A stretch of 64,000 nt of DNA. Source: Owenia fusiformis (lineage: Eukaryota; Annelida; Polychaeta; Sabellida; Oweniidae). Positions 1-11,285 of the stretch are shown one piece after another. Location: NCBI GenBank assembly GCA_903813345.2, contig CAIIXF020000006.1, positions 29,581,936 to 29,645,935 on the forward strand. The letters run 5' to 3'. Under the pieces are notes generated by a model, which made no database searches, was not told the origin of the DNA, and saw only the letters and a list, made by a program, of their open reading frames with translations. Position numbers and translations under genes: made by a program. Numbering within the stretch: position 1 is the first letter of the stretch; each line of letters opens with the position of its first letter.

Positions 1-1475
1 ATAAATCTGTAACTACACTTACTATGACCTTAAGTCTACTCATATGTATTATTGGTATTACTAACTAGAGGCAGAATCAGAAATTATGGTAAATAAAAGT
101 AAAATTTAAGAGATAAATTGTTCTGAATAGTGCATTTTATCACATTTTTTCGTGATATCTGACTGCATTTTGTGTCTTTTTAAGAGTCCATGTAGATATG
201 AATACTTGATCTAGAGCTCTGAAATTTTCAATACCAGAATTTGGAAGCACTATGTCTTGATATCCTGTGTTTGGACTCTAACCAAATTACAGTTGTTGAG
301 AAAAAAAATTCATAAGTAGCAGTTTTAATTCAAAATTAGTTGAAACAGCACTCAAGACAGCTTTCCTCATTTTTGAAAGCCGATAGATCGGCAAGCATTT
401 ACACCATGATCTTGAATCTGGGCATACATATTCTTAATGGCACTATCTCATTGCCCAGATATTGTGGAAACATTGTGACTTATATTCCATGTGATAGTAA
501 GCAATGAAAATGGACTTGTTGCATTGTGGCGGACCCCATACAAAACAAACATAGGGGTATGGGGGGGGGGGGGGGGTTAAACGTTGATCAGTTCTGCTAT
601 TTTTTGTGGCTATTGGTCATATAGTAGATCATTTTGTCAAAAGGTAAGGGTGATTCGAGAAAAAGTTTGTAAATTGAAACAGCCTATTAGATTTCATTAT
701 GATACATTGTACAAAATTGAAATCGTATATATAAAATATGTAGAGTCCTATATTTTAATAATAAATGAATTACATTGTCAAGTAACAAGTGAAGATGTTT
801 TATATGCATTGATTTGCTTTCTATCAATACAAGTTTTTAATTGTATGCTGCAAAATGATAACATTGACCACGTCCACTTTCCAGGGGTAGGGTACTTTAA
901 AGTCATATTAAAAATCATAAATAGTACATTATCATCATTATAATTGTATTACAATATCAAACAAAGCTTGAATTAGTTTTTAGAAAACAATTTTGAGCTA
1001 TTTAAGCTGCCATCTTTTGCTGGAAGCTACAAATATAAGATACGCGAGACTTAAAAATGACTAAAATTGCGTATTTTTTTCCTATTAATTGCAATATTTC
1101 TGAGACTAATACAGATATCGGCCTATAACTTTAGGATATTATTCATCTTTGGACTAGTAATGTGTGCTGTAGAAAGCAGAACAATAGCAACTATATCCTT
1201 TATGTTATGAAATAGTCTTATAGTACCCCCTGAAATCGCAGGAATTGAAGTCCAATTCGGCCGTGAAAATTGTTTTTACCACTTTAAAGGCCATCACCTT
1301 ATATTTTCTTACACCTACTAGGTTACTCTAACATACTGCATTGCCAAAAGTTACTTCTTGCAAACTTCCGGCAAAACTGTGCCAGCATCTGATACAAATA
1401 AACAAAGTGTCAGTTTATGGATCTGTATAGACAATGTCACAACAGCACTATTTCTTGCAAAATAAAATATCACAT
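1..1475. other. Intergenic / 3' flank, no gene recognised
   Basis: AT-rich sequence without recognisable coding exons. It contains a run of 16 G at 561-576. An open frame at 584-943 has no recognisable domain and biased AT-driven composition, so I do not call it a gene. The right end probably includes the 3' UTR of the minus-strand gene that stops at 1665. Confidence 0.6.
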
Positions 1476-1481
1476 TTTATT
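1476..1481 (-). promoter_or_regulatory. Candidate poly(A) signal of the MFHAS1-like gene
   Basis: AATAAA on the minus strand, about 185 bases beyond the stop codon of the LRR-ROC-COR gene. This fits a short 3' UTR. The sequence is AT-rich, so a chance match is possible. Confidence 0.45.
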
Positions 1482-1664
1482 AGTCTTAAGTAGATAAATA
1501 TATTGGTTCAAATAAACCCTATGCAATCATGAAGTTAATTGTAATGAAGTGCTGATAACTTCATTTTCTTTCATAATTATTCCTCTAAATATCTTTTCTC
1601 AAATGTTGCTCTTTGTCTTTTCATGTCTTTGAAAATAGTATTGACCCTTTTGTCACATTTTATT

Positions 1665-4600
1665 TCACTGCAATGCTATAGAGTAAATGGCACCTTGACT
1701 GAATGATGTTAGTTCTTGCATGATATCCTTGATCTGATTAAATAGTTCATGTGCACTTTGGGGCTCTGTGGTCCTCACAGTCGTCGATATGATATAGTCA
1801 TACATGGCTGCATTTAACTTCCGTTCAATCAACACAACGCCATTTTCAATAGTTGCATATGTCAGATCTCTCCAGTCAATACGACTTTTGACAAAATCCT
1901 GTATCCGCGCAAGCAGTTTTTCAAATAGTCCATCAGGCACTTGAATTGGGAATGTATATGTGAGTTCTTGCTCGGTATGGTCACTAGGCAACTCAGGCGG
2001 CCATATTGAATCAAGATCATCAGGTTTTGGGTCCCTATTGTACCATGGGATCACCACTAGTGGATCGTATTCTGATTTCCTGACTGGCACCTCAGATTGA
2101 GGAATAGTGTAGCAGATATCCAACAGAGGCACAAAATCAACAAGTTCGTTAAATTCCTCATAGCTGAGTTTGAGATAAAACCAGAAGCAGTTCATAAGAG
2201 GCCTAGACACTTGTCCGAGAGTCAAGAAATTCATTTTAGCCTCTTCAAAGGTATCTACTGTGAACTGGCCCTTGCTAGCGAGGGTTCGGTTCTCTGAGAA
2301 ATCCAAGAAGTTGTTGATGTTATGCCGATAGAGACCGTGAATGAGGTTGATAAGGAGCCTGGGTTTGTGGAAGACAACCATTCTGAGATGGTGAAGGTTT
2401 GGGAACCACATGATTTCACCTGTATCACAGAGGTACGTTAAAGCCCTCACTAATGTATCATCCTCGATTCCTAGCTTCACCCCACAGTTTCTAACTATAG
2501 GCCATGTGATGTATCGCTCCTTCAGATTCTTCATCCTGGCACCTAGACGATCCCATATAGGTGGCACTGGGTTCTGAGCATATGGGAACAATGTTTTATC
2601 AATAACGAGTCGTTCAACGTCACCCTCTAACTGAGAAACACCAGTGAGATCCTGTGAACAGCTAACCAGGCTGACATCAGGAATAACCCTCAGTGGGTTG
2701 TTGATAAGAACCTGGATTTTATTCTTCTTTTTTTGCAGTGTGCCTAAAGCAGCTTGATTGTTGGTTCTCTCAGCTGTTGCTAGTTGTCTCTCAATCTTGT
2801 TGAGCTCATCTTGAAGCTTCTGTGTGTGAGCATCTAGCTGTTGCTGTACCTGTTGCGTTACAGCCTCGGTTGTACTCTCAATGATTCCCTCATAGCAGAG
2901 ATCTATATGGGTTCCCACTAGTTTTACAACTGCACCTGGGGTGTGCATGTGTAGCATATCAATCCAGTAGCCTATTGCTTCCTGATGACCTTGTTCTGTG
3001 TACTTTCGATGGTCATACACAAGCAGGATCAAGGCTTTGGGGTCCAGGAACATCGGGTGCATGATTTTGTATGTTGAATCACCGCCAAAATCAAACACTG
3101 TGAACCTCACATTATTTTCTGTCTTCCATTGATTTTGTTCAAGGATTGAAGTGCTATCATCAACGCCATTGGTCAGCATGGATTTATGTTGGATCAGGGT
3201 GTTAATGAGCGTCGTTTTCCCTGCTTGAGAATCACCAATCACTAACATTTTTTGACGTTTTAGATTCTTAATCGTTAGAATTTGAAGCTTTTTCAGATAC
3301 TCAAATATTTTCAAATGATCGTCAGTTTTCCATATTTCCTGCGGGGGTGTAGTGAGTGGATTGTTGTGTAGCCATAGCCCTGTTTGGTGGAGTTTTCTGT
3401 AGCTGTGTGCTGAAGAGATATTTTCCAGCTGGAATAACTGCATGGGGAGCGACACCAGCTTATTATCTGTGAGGTCAAGGGTCCCGAGTGCTCTTAATTC
3501 ACATATGCTATCAGGGAGCTCTGCTATTTTGTTATGACCCAACATGAGCCTTTTTAGCTTGCTTAGGTTGCCCAGTTTGCGGGGTAGAGTGGAGATTAGA
3601 TTCCCACTCATTTCTAACTCCAATAGATTGATCAGTTTCCCTATAGCACTTGGTACATGTTCTATAATGTTATTGTTCATTCGTAAGACCTCTATTGTTT
3701 TTATATTACCAATTTCTTTTGGTACTTTCTTTATGACATTATTTGAGATGTCTAAGACCTTGATATGCTTCAAGTAGAATACAGCAGATGGCATGGTTTG
3801 GAAGAAATTCTTGTTCAAGTAAAGTTCACGGAGAGAAGGAAGGCACTTTTCGGGGAGATTGTTTATCTTGGTTCCTTCAAGATCTAAGAGTTCTAATCCA
3901 GGTAGTTCAAATAAAACAGGTGGGATATGCTCTGATTGGATCTGGCCTTTTCTGAGCAGGTTCTCCATGTATGAATCGATGCCTGCACAGAAGCTTCTAT
4001 GGTTCATGGACAGTCGTTTTAGTCTCTTCATCATCTTTAACGTATCAGGCAGGCTCTCAATTGTGTTCCCCCAGAGTAGGATCTCCTCCAGGTCTTGGCA
4101 GTACGCAATTTCCGGGGGCAATGTTACAATATTTGTTTGTTGTAAGTTCAAATGTTTCAAATTTGTCAGTTGTCCTATTTCTGGGAATAGAATATTAAAT
4201 TTGTTCCGACTGAGATCCAGTTTTAAAAGAGTCTTCAGTCGCCATATTGCTGGAGGAACGAACAGCAGATTACATTCTGAGATGGCAAAAATCTCTAAAT
4301 CTTTAAGATTCTCCATTTCTTTAGGGAGCCCACCGTAGTCGTTAGGATGGTTACAGCGGATTCCATTTCGGCTGAGATCTATCCGAAAGAGACTTTCCAT
4401 TTTGTAGACAGCTGAGGGGATTGAGCGTAGGTTGTTACTGGATAGATTAAGAACTCCCGTCAGACTGTTCCCTGAAATTCAAATATATAAGAGGATTATT
4501 ACAGATTCATTATTAGAAACCAGTCTGATTATGTCAGTGCATAATCGTTAGCAATTTTTGAATAGTTTAATTTATATGAACTTATTTTGGTTATATCCAT

Positions 4601-4971
4601 GTTATGATTACTTGTATGATCCAGTTCATCTTAAAAACACTATCTTTCCAATAGAGGCTTTATTTACCTATGAACAGTGATATTGGAACTGATGTCATTC
4701 CTTGGTCAGAGTAGTCCAGAACCTTCAGTCCACGCTCTTTCTGATTGGCTGATGCAATTCCTGTACCCTCGCTACTCCCTGATTTTGCAGATGCAGCGAT
4801 TCTGACTTGTTTTGGTGGAGATTTTGACCTAGATTTCCCTGATTTTGGAGGAGATTTCGATCGGGAAGACCTGCCAGATTTTGGTGGGGATTTTGAGCGA
4901 GATTTTCCATCTTTCCTCCCGGGTGATGCGGATTTCTGCCGCGAAGCCCTTATCTGCCTTTGGGTTGACAT
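1665..4971 (-). CDS. MFHAS1-like LRR-ROC-COR (ROCO family) protein
   Basis: Two coding exons, 4971-4668 and 4471-1665, joined by an intron with GGTAAATA donor and TTTCAG acceptor, give about 1036 residues (human MFHAS1 has 1052). The N-terminus is basic with three SRSKSPPK-type repeats (residues ~15-60). Leucine-rich repeats run from ~95 to ~500. The ROC GTPase domain follows: P-loop GDSQAGKTT near residue 514, a switch-II-like DFGGD, and a G4-like GTHID. A predicted coiled stretch (Q/E/K-rich) is inserted in ROC, then a COR domain runs to the C-terminus with no kinase domain. Family knowledge: MFHAS1-type ROCO proteins are cytosolic GTP-binding regulators of innate and Ras/ERK signalling. 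An acceptor (TTTCTAG) at 4987-4988, 15 bases upstream of this ATG, keeps the frame open, so a longer N-terminus from upstream exons is possible. MFHAS1 orthology is inferred from domain order and length; another ROCO paralogue is the alternative. Confidence 0.9.
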
Positions 4972-5364
4972 GGCATTCCAGATCAGCTAGAAATACAGAA
5001 ATAAGAATTGGTCAATTTTAGTGTTTGTTTGTTAGATGATTTAATTCTTAAAATCGCGGATTCGGTAGTATTGAATCTCTAATAAAGATGGCGCGAAAGT
5101 TTTTCCTTATAAGGTCAAAATATTTCCCATGATGCAGTTCGCGGGGGAACAAAATTTTTCTACCTTGTTTTTCCCCGTTGGTTTAACATGGGGATTTTCA
5201 TACCCATTTTTCAAGCGATATTTTCGATCGAATCTCCATGCGATCGGAGAAAACAAACTATCAGAAACAATTAGTCTTTTAATAATCTTTATATAACATA
5301 TATTTTTTTTCATTTTATTGGCTCCTAACGGGGTGAAAACAATGATTGAAAATGGGAGTATATT

Positions 5365-5403
5365 CCGGAAGAGAAGAAGTCACGTGACTAGTCGCCATAT
5401 TGG
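5365..5403. promoter_or_regulatory. Promoter motif cluster: ETS, CACGTG and YY1-like sites
   Basis: Within 40 bases lie CCGGAAG (ETS core, 5365-5371), the palindrome GTCACGTGAC (5379-5388, USF/TFE-type E-box) and GCCATATTGG (5394-5403, matches the YY1 core GCCATNTT). An AAGATGGCG motif at about 5088 is another YY1-like site. Together they look like a TATA-less animal promoter, and the nearest gene is the MFHAS1-like gene on the minus strand. The transcription start is not visible. Confidence 0.5.
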
Positions 5404-7178
5404 AAAAAGCAATTCCATTCGACTTTCAACACGTTCATGCCAATATTACCGCACTACAAACTGTAACATCGATGCAACAACTGAATAAAAGTACTCATCT
5501 TCATATTACATTATAGAGTTACGTTGAAAACCCACAAACAACTGAGCATTTGACCAAAGAAGACACGTCGCTATTATCTAGGTCAAGTTTAGTGGTTCGA
5601 AAGCAAATCTTACATACTCGTTTCCGAATTTTGTTGTTAATTGTATAATCTTTTATTGATTAAATCTGGTATACTGACTATTAATTCAATGACAAAGAAG
5701 AAGAATTCCGATGGTGTCATTTTTTTATTTAGCTTGCGGGTGTAAAAACAAAATTGCGTAATTAATTTGATTTAGAACTTTCGGGTCTCACAAATAGCTA
5801 CACGAAATGCATCGTTGAAAAATATTGACCAATCAAATTTTGTCCTTTTTGAGTACATATATGCACCATATATGCGAACGTTCTGATTCAAAGAGCGAAC
5901 AGCGAAATGGAGAATTGTCTAGAAGTTATACCACTTGTTAATTTCTAGCAACATTTTATCAGTCTATTGCTGTGAATCTTTTTAACATAAAATTTGAGTA
6001 ACTTTTTAATCATGAATATCATCACTTAGTTATCAGTATATCAATGACATTTAACAACCTAGAAAAGGCTTCATGTAGGTGTATTGAAACCTCCTCTATA
6101 ATGGTTTATAATGGCAGAGTTCCGGCAATTACAATTCTTTTATCACCCTGAACGAGATATAACTTGGAAGTAATTTACACTCTTGGGAAATCCATGGCTG
6201 TATTAATTACATTTGTGTCACTACTATTGAACTAGCCTGTTAGAACAAAGGGAAATCCATATCAAATATGTCTTTTCAAATCACTTACATAGAGTCATGT
6301 TTTCCCCTCCAAAAATTACAGAGGTATTGTTCATTTTGGATTTTTTTCAAGTTTTTGAACGAAGTACATTTAATGTAATGTATCTGATTTTGTTGTATTT
6401 CCTTAGAATTGTATATCTATCTCATTCTGAAAGTCCTTTTCAGTTCTTATCCCTTCTCCTCATGATGATATTGGTAAAGTGGTATTTGTTTTTTTTGTGC
6501 CGAATAAGCACTTGGTTTCAGTGGTTTAATTAACACAGATTTGTGGCAGTAGGTTTAATTGAATCTGGTATTGTCCAATAGAATCAATGATTTATTCGTT
6601 TCTAATAATAGATTCTAGCTAGTGAAAACAAGTTGGTCTGTAGGTGTAATTAAAGTTTATTTGAGATTACAGTCCAGAAAGAAAAATAATATCTCATGTC
6701 TCACCTGTATATGATGAAAAGAAAAAATTACAAATCATGATAGTATCACTTGATGCAAGATATTGCTTGCCCCTCATGGTAACCCAAAACCTACTGTATT
6801 ATTATGACATTTATAATAGATTTAAAAGGTTCATATTTTCACTGATTTTCTAGCTTCTTTGTTCACCTTTCAGGAAGTTTTTTAACTCCTTATTTTTGAA
6901 CAATGCAGCCATTTACAGTGATGTAAAATGGCTTAGTCATGGTAGATTAAATTTCACATTCAGAGCAACAGAAATTCGGATAACAATATTCATGAAAACT
7001 TGTTGATGGAAGTTTCAAAAAACTGAAAGCCTGTTTGGTAAATGCAATTTTCTACACTAAATTGTTGTAATAACGTAATAATGATGCTGTATAGTGTATA
7101 AATAGTAAGTCTAAACTCATAATCCATGCATAAAATGAATTTACAAAACCTCATAAAAATTCTTCTTTATCAACTCAC

Positions 7179-7238
7179 CTGACCTCCAGTTGGATTTACA
7201 AACCCAACTTTCTTCACCTTACTTTCACTAACACTCAT
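7179..7238 (-). other. Candidate alternative first coding exon (MFHAS1-like gene)
   Basis: ATG at 7238 opens 20 codons (MSVSESKVKKVGFVNPTGGQ) that end exactly at a consensus donor CAG|GTGAGT. Splicing in phase 0 to the acceptor at 4987-4988 would read LIWNA and then the annotated start of the MFHAS1-like protein in frame. This would make a 1061-residue protein. No transcript evidence is available, and a chance ATG-plus-donor in 2 kb is possible. Confidence 0.35.
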
Positions 7239-9439
7239 ATTCCAACCTAAAGTATTTCTCTAATACGTTCAAAGTTGTATCATAATCTCATAAACTTTAT
7301 TCACTTCATCAAAAAATCTCCTGCAGCTAAATTAGAACTCTTTGTTAAAATTCCTGTAATCTCCTAAAACTTGTAAGCCATGCCACTGTGTGTTGGAACA
7401 TTATTTTACCATATCCAGTTACGGTTTGACATGATTAAGTCGCAAATCAATCATATTCAATAATGAAATGTCTCCATTTTCTTTGATTGTTAAAACTTAT
7501 TAATTCACCAACTTTTGTATTTATAATCGTTAATTGGGAAATCTCTGTATGCCTCCATTAGTTTATAACTCAATAAATGATCCTTATGTAACGACAATAG
7601 ATTGTTTGAGAGACCTGAACTAACTAAGCAACAAGCAGGAATCGCTAAAAATAGTTCCAACTTTCATCTATAATATGAATGTTACCCTTTTCAATTGCTT
7701 AACTTATTTTGTCCACTCTTAAGTTAGATATATTTCGATTTAGCCTATATCCAATTAGAAAACTCAGTCAGAAAATCAATTTATCTTTTATTCAGCTTTT
7801 AAATAGTTGACATACATTTCATATTCAAACTTCCATTAAAGGCCATAACCACTACATCAAAGCTGTAAAATCAATTGTTATATTTAGAGGGGAGGGTAAC
7901 GAGCTGGTTGAGGTCAAGGGTAGTATGATGTTATTTCAGAGGCTTAACTGATCAATAGGTTTTCAATCATGTTTATAGAGATTTCCTGCTCAGCATTGCT
8001 CACTTATTCATCAAGTTTCTCTCATTTTAAGCATTTGTAAAGCCTGGATTAAGGTAAGCCAAGTCAAATAAGAAATCTGGCTATTGACTTGGACATTTAA
8101 GGATATCAACCTCCTACAGGGTCAGCCTTAAGAATTTGTTGGTTAGGTTTCCATATGACTCATTGTGTGATGAGATGTTTAATTTCCTTGCTTTGTTACA
8201 TAATACCTTTTTGTTTGTCTTTCTTTTGCTATTTGTGCTTACATATTTGTCTGTCCACATATGCTTGTTTTTCACTGTTATGCCAAATTAATTTTTTCTG
8301 AGTGGTTGTTAATTGTTGTCTCAGGACCATTAGGTATTTTAATTGGACAAAATCCCCATCAATATTACATGTATTATAAATTATTCAGAGAAGTTTGCAT
8401 GTTATTTACAAGACAGCTGTAATCTTCTTATTGTATAGTCTAGACTGCCACATTGGCTCATCTCCCATATTTATTGAATTCAAAGCAGAAGTAAATCTTA
8501 AAATACTTTTTGGGGTGTGTTGTTGTTGATAAAATAATTATTTGTTTGGGACAATTTGTAACAGTTTTCCCAATTCCGTTGGTCATTCCAAAATTTGTCA
8601 AAACAGTTTTTCCAGACTTGAGGCATAAAGAAGGGAGATGATGTATCAGTTGACATTTTGACTCGGATTATTTGACAACTGTGTTTACTCAAAGTATTCT
8701 CTATTTCCAATCCAAGACTTAATCCAAACATATGTCTTGATATGTAAGGCATTTGCATAATAGGTAATAATTCCATGTCTACTTTTTCAAAGAATTTGAT
8801 CATTTCAGGATCATAATTAATCTCAAATATAAATAAGCTTGAGATACAAAGGAATACACCACTATGTCTCTTGAAATGATTGCATTCTATGTTTTATAAT
8901 CTTCATTGTTTGCTGCCACTTTCAATTGGAGGGAAAGATAATTGTCTTCATTTGGTACGATAAGATGGAAGCCTAAAATAACGAGTTGTTTGGGATATAA
9001 AGTTAAATGCCTCTAAGAGACAGATTTGTGACTGTCCCCTTTTGGCTCCAAAATCTGCCCCTGTCAACAGATTAAGAAAGTAAGAAAGAGCAGAACAAAA
9101 AACTCAAGAAAAACTGTCCCAATGTTTTACTTACTTTAGTTATTATTTGTTTTTAGATCTCTGATCATTATAATTTTTCTTTTCCTTCTAGTTAGGGTGA
9201 TTACTGTTATATAATACCTGTCATTTGTAAAATATATTACAGTTTTTCTGTTCAAATACTATAATCAAGCTGTCCTTTCTTCTAAAATATTTGTAATTTG
9301 TCCTGGATATGTCTTGGCTTTGTAAAAATATTATGACATAGATCTCAGTTGTCCTGAAGTACCAGTGATTTGTTCTAAAATACTGTCATTTTGCAATAAA
9401 TACATATCACTTCTCATGAATATACTTTTTTCAACTTAC

Positions 9440-9475
9440 CCGCATATAATCTGAATTCCCCGTCTTATCCTCCAT
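9440..9475 (-). other. Second candidate alternative first exon
   Basis: ATG at 9475 opens 12 codons (MEDKTGNSDYMR) that end at a consensus donor GG|GTAAGT. It is also phase 0, so it too could splice in frame to the exon starting at 4986. It cannot join the 7238 exon in frame, because an in-frame TGA follows that exon's acceptor in this phase. Read as an alternative promoter/first exon, or as chance. Confidence 0.25.
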
Positions 9476-10828
9476 ATTGATGTAAAAAAGTATAATTGGT
9501 TATGTCTTATACTTGGACTCCATTTACCTATCACTAGACATTTTCAACATTTTAGGTTAGACCCCTTGGATTGGTCATTTATTGTCCTGTGTTGTATTAG
9601 TACACAAGAATTACAACTAAGCAGTTTAAATCTGCCAAGGTTCTAATCTAATTCAATTTTGATTTGTTTGTTTGGCTAATTTTGAGCATTCACCAATTTG
9701 AATATCCTTTTTTAAATCCATTTTGAAATTGAAATGATTATCCCTGCGCCCTGAGACATTTACTTAAGTCATCTAGATGTATTATGTCTATAATATGATA
9801 AATATAAATTTTATATTAAAATATCCTTTTGAAATATCTTTAGTAAACTCTAAAAAGATTTCTAACAATTTGTTTGGCTGCCAGTCGTTAGTACAAGTAT
9901 AGGTTTAGAGTACTAGTATCATATTTCAAATACATTTCGACAACTTGATCCCGAACAAGTCAATGATTTCTGTGAAAGGGTTTAAGAGAAGCCGATCTCT
10001 ATGTGTTTTCATATTCCATTCTACTGGTTTGTATCAAAGCTCATAAGCAACTCAGTCAACGAAAGGATGACAATGAAAGTAATCTTTCGATTTCTAAAAA
10101 TCTACCATGCACGAGTAATGAAAAAGTTTATTTAATCCTGTTTTCTGACTGCCCTGAATGTGCCGTGCTATGTGAGAAAACGAAGATTTCAGCAGGTTCA
10201 TATATACCAATGGTTTTCTTGAAGAATGGGTGAACTCAGTAAATATTCAAATGTTTCTAGCCATAGCAGACAAGCAAAAATACATGTATGTTCCAAATAG
10301 AGCTGAGTAGTACGTATCCAGGTTGATTTTCCAGTATTTATTTATTACCCCGAGGCATTACAAACATATTCACCAATAAAGAAAATACATATAAGGTAAA
10401 AACCTGATTCGAAAATAAGAATAAGAGACAAATTAATAAGCATGATAATAAAAGTGAATGAATATGAAGAATGAAATGATGACGATGATGATGATTACGT
10501 TATATATTTTGTTTTTATCATAAATGTATCTATTTATTTGATTGATTGACAGATTGATTGAGAGCTATTAATGAAAATTTTCTTTCATGTTATTATTATT
10601 TTTTCTTCAGAGATAATTGCTCTTTAGTATCATCAAAATTTCAGAGGTTTATAACAATCCTAAAATAAATATAGGTCACAAGATTTAAATTTCAGTTAAA
10701 TATTTATTTAAGAGGTTACATAACCTAAAGGAAAACATATACAGGGAGAGCTAGAGAATATACAATAGACAATTGATGTCTTCTCTGCAATAAAGTGAAA
10801 CATAGAAGACACAACTACAATGTAAATA

Positions 10829-10990
10829 CAGTAAAACCTGTCTTAGTGAACACCTTTCTCTAATGAGCACCTGTGTTTAGTGGACACCCTTCCTCTGCAC
10901 AAACTCCACTGACTTCTGTATAAATTACCCTCTCTGTAATGAACACCTACCAACAGTGAACATTTTTTTCTTGCCAAAAACTGTTCATGA
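10829..10990. mobile_element. Truncated pogo/Tc1-like MITE (CAGTAAAACCTGT family)
   Basis: Starts TA|CAGTAAAACCTGTCTTAGTG and then resembles the reverse complement of the complete copy at 59042-59197 over about 150 bases. The right terminal repeat is missing here. TA flanks plus a CAGT terminus are typical of the pogo/Tc1-mariner group. It lies in or just beyond the 3' UTR of the NXPE gene. Confidence 0.65.
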
Positions 10991-11285
10991 AAGCCTGAAT
11001 CAGATCTATAGGAATGACAAAATTGCAAGCAACGTGAATTGACCTACCAATCTATTCCTTGCGATCTTAAATACAACAATATCTCCCGAATGATCTGCAA
11101 TATGTTAACAATTGATGAAGTTATTAAGGATTAAAGTGCCAAAAATGGGGGAAAGGTGTTTATTGTAAAAATCTGAAGTGCTCCTGGAATAACATGTGCA
11201 CTTTGGGGACTTTTAGAAAATTGACATGAATGACATGAGCCAAAAATATACTCGTACTAAAATTGAAACAATTTTTGGGTAGCTT

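Larger units (their letters stand above)
5404..10826. other. Long AT-rich intergenic stretch or first introns
   Basis: No recognisable protein domain on either strand apart from the two short candidate exons at 7179-7238 and 9440-9475. A 101-codon open frame on the minus strand at 8498-8803, open a little further upstream, has an unbiased residue mix but matches no family I know. I leave it unannotated. If the distal first exons are real, much of this stretch is intron. Confidence 0.5.

Noticed and set aside
584-943. 119-codon open frame on the plus strand
   Set aside because: AT-driven residue mix, no domain, no splice context; expected by chance in AT-rich DNA.
8498-8803. 101-codon open frame on the minus strand (open somewhat further upstream)
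   Set aside because: More protein-like than most but no family recognised and no clear exon borders; left out of the gene list.
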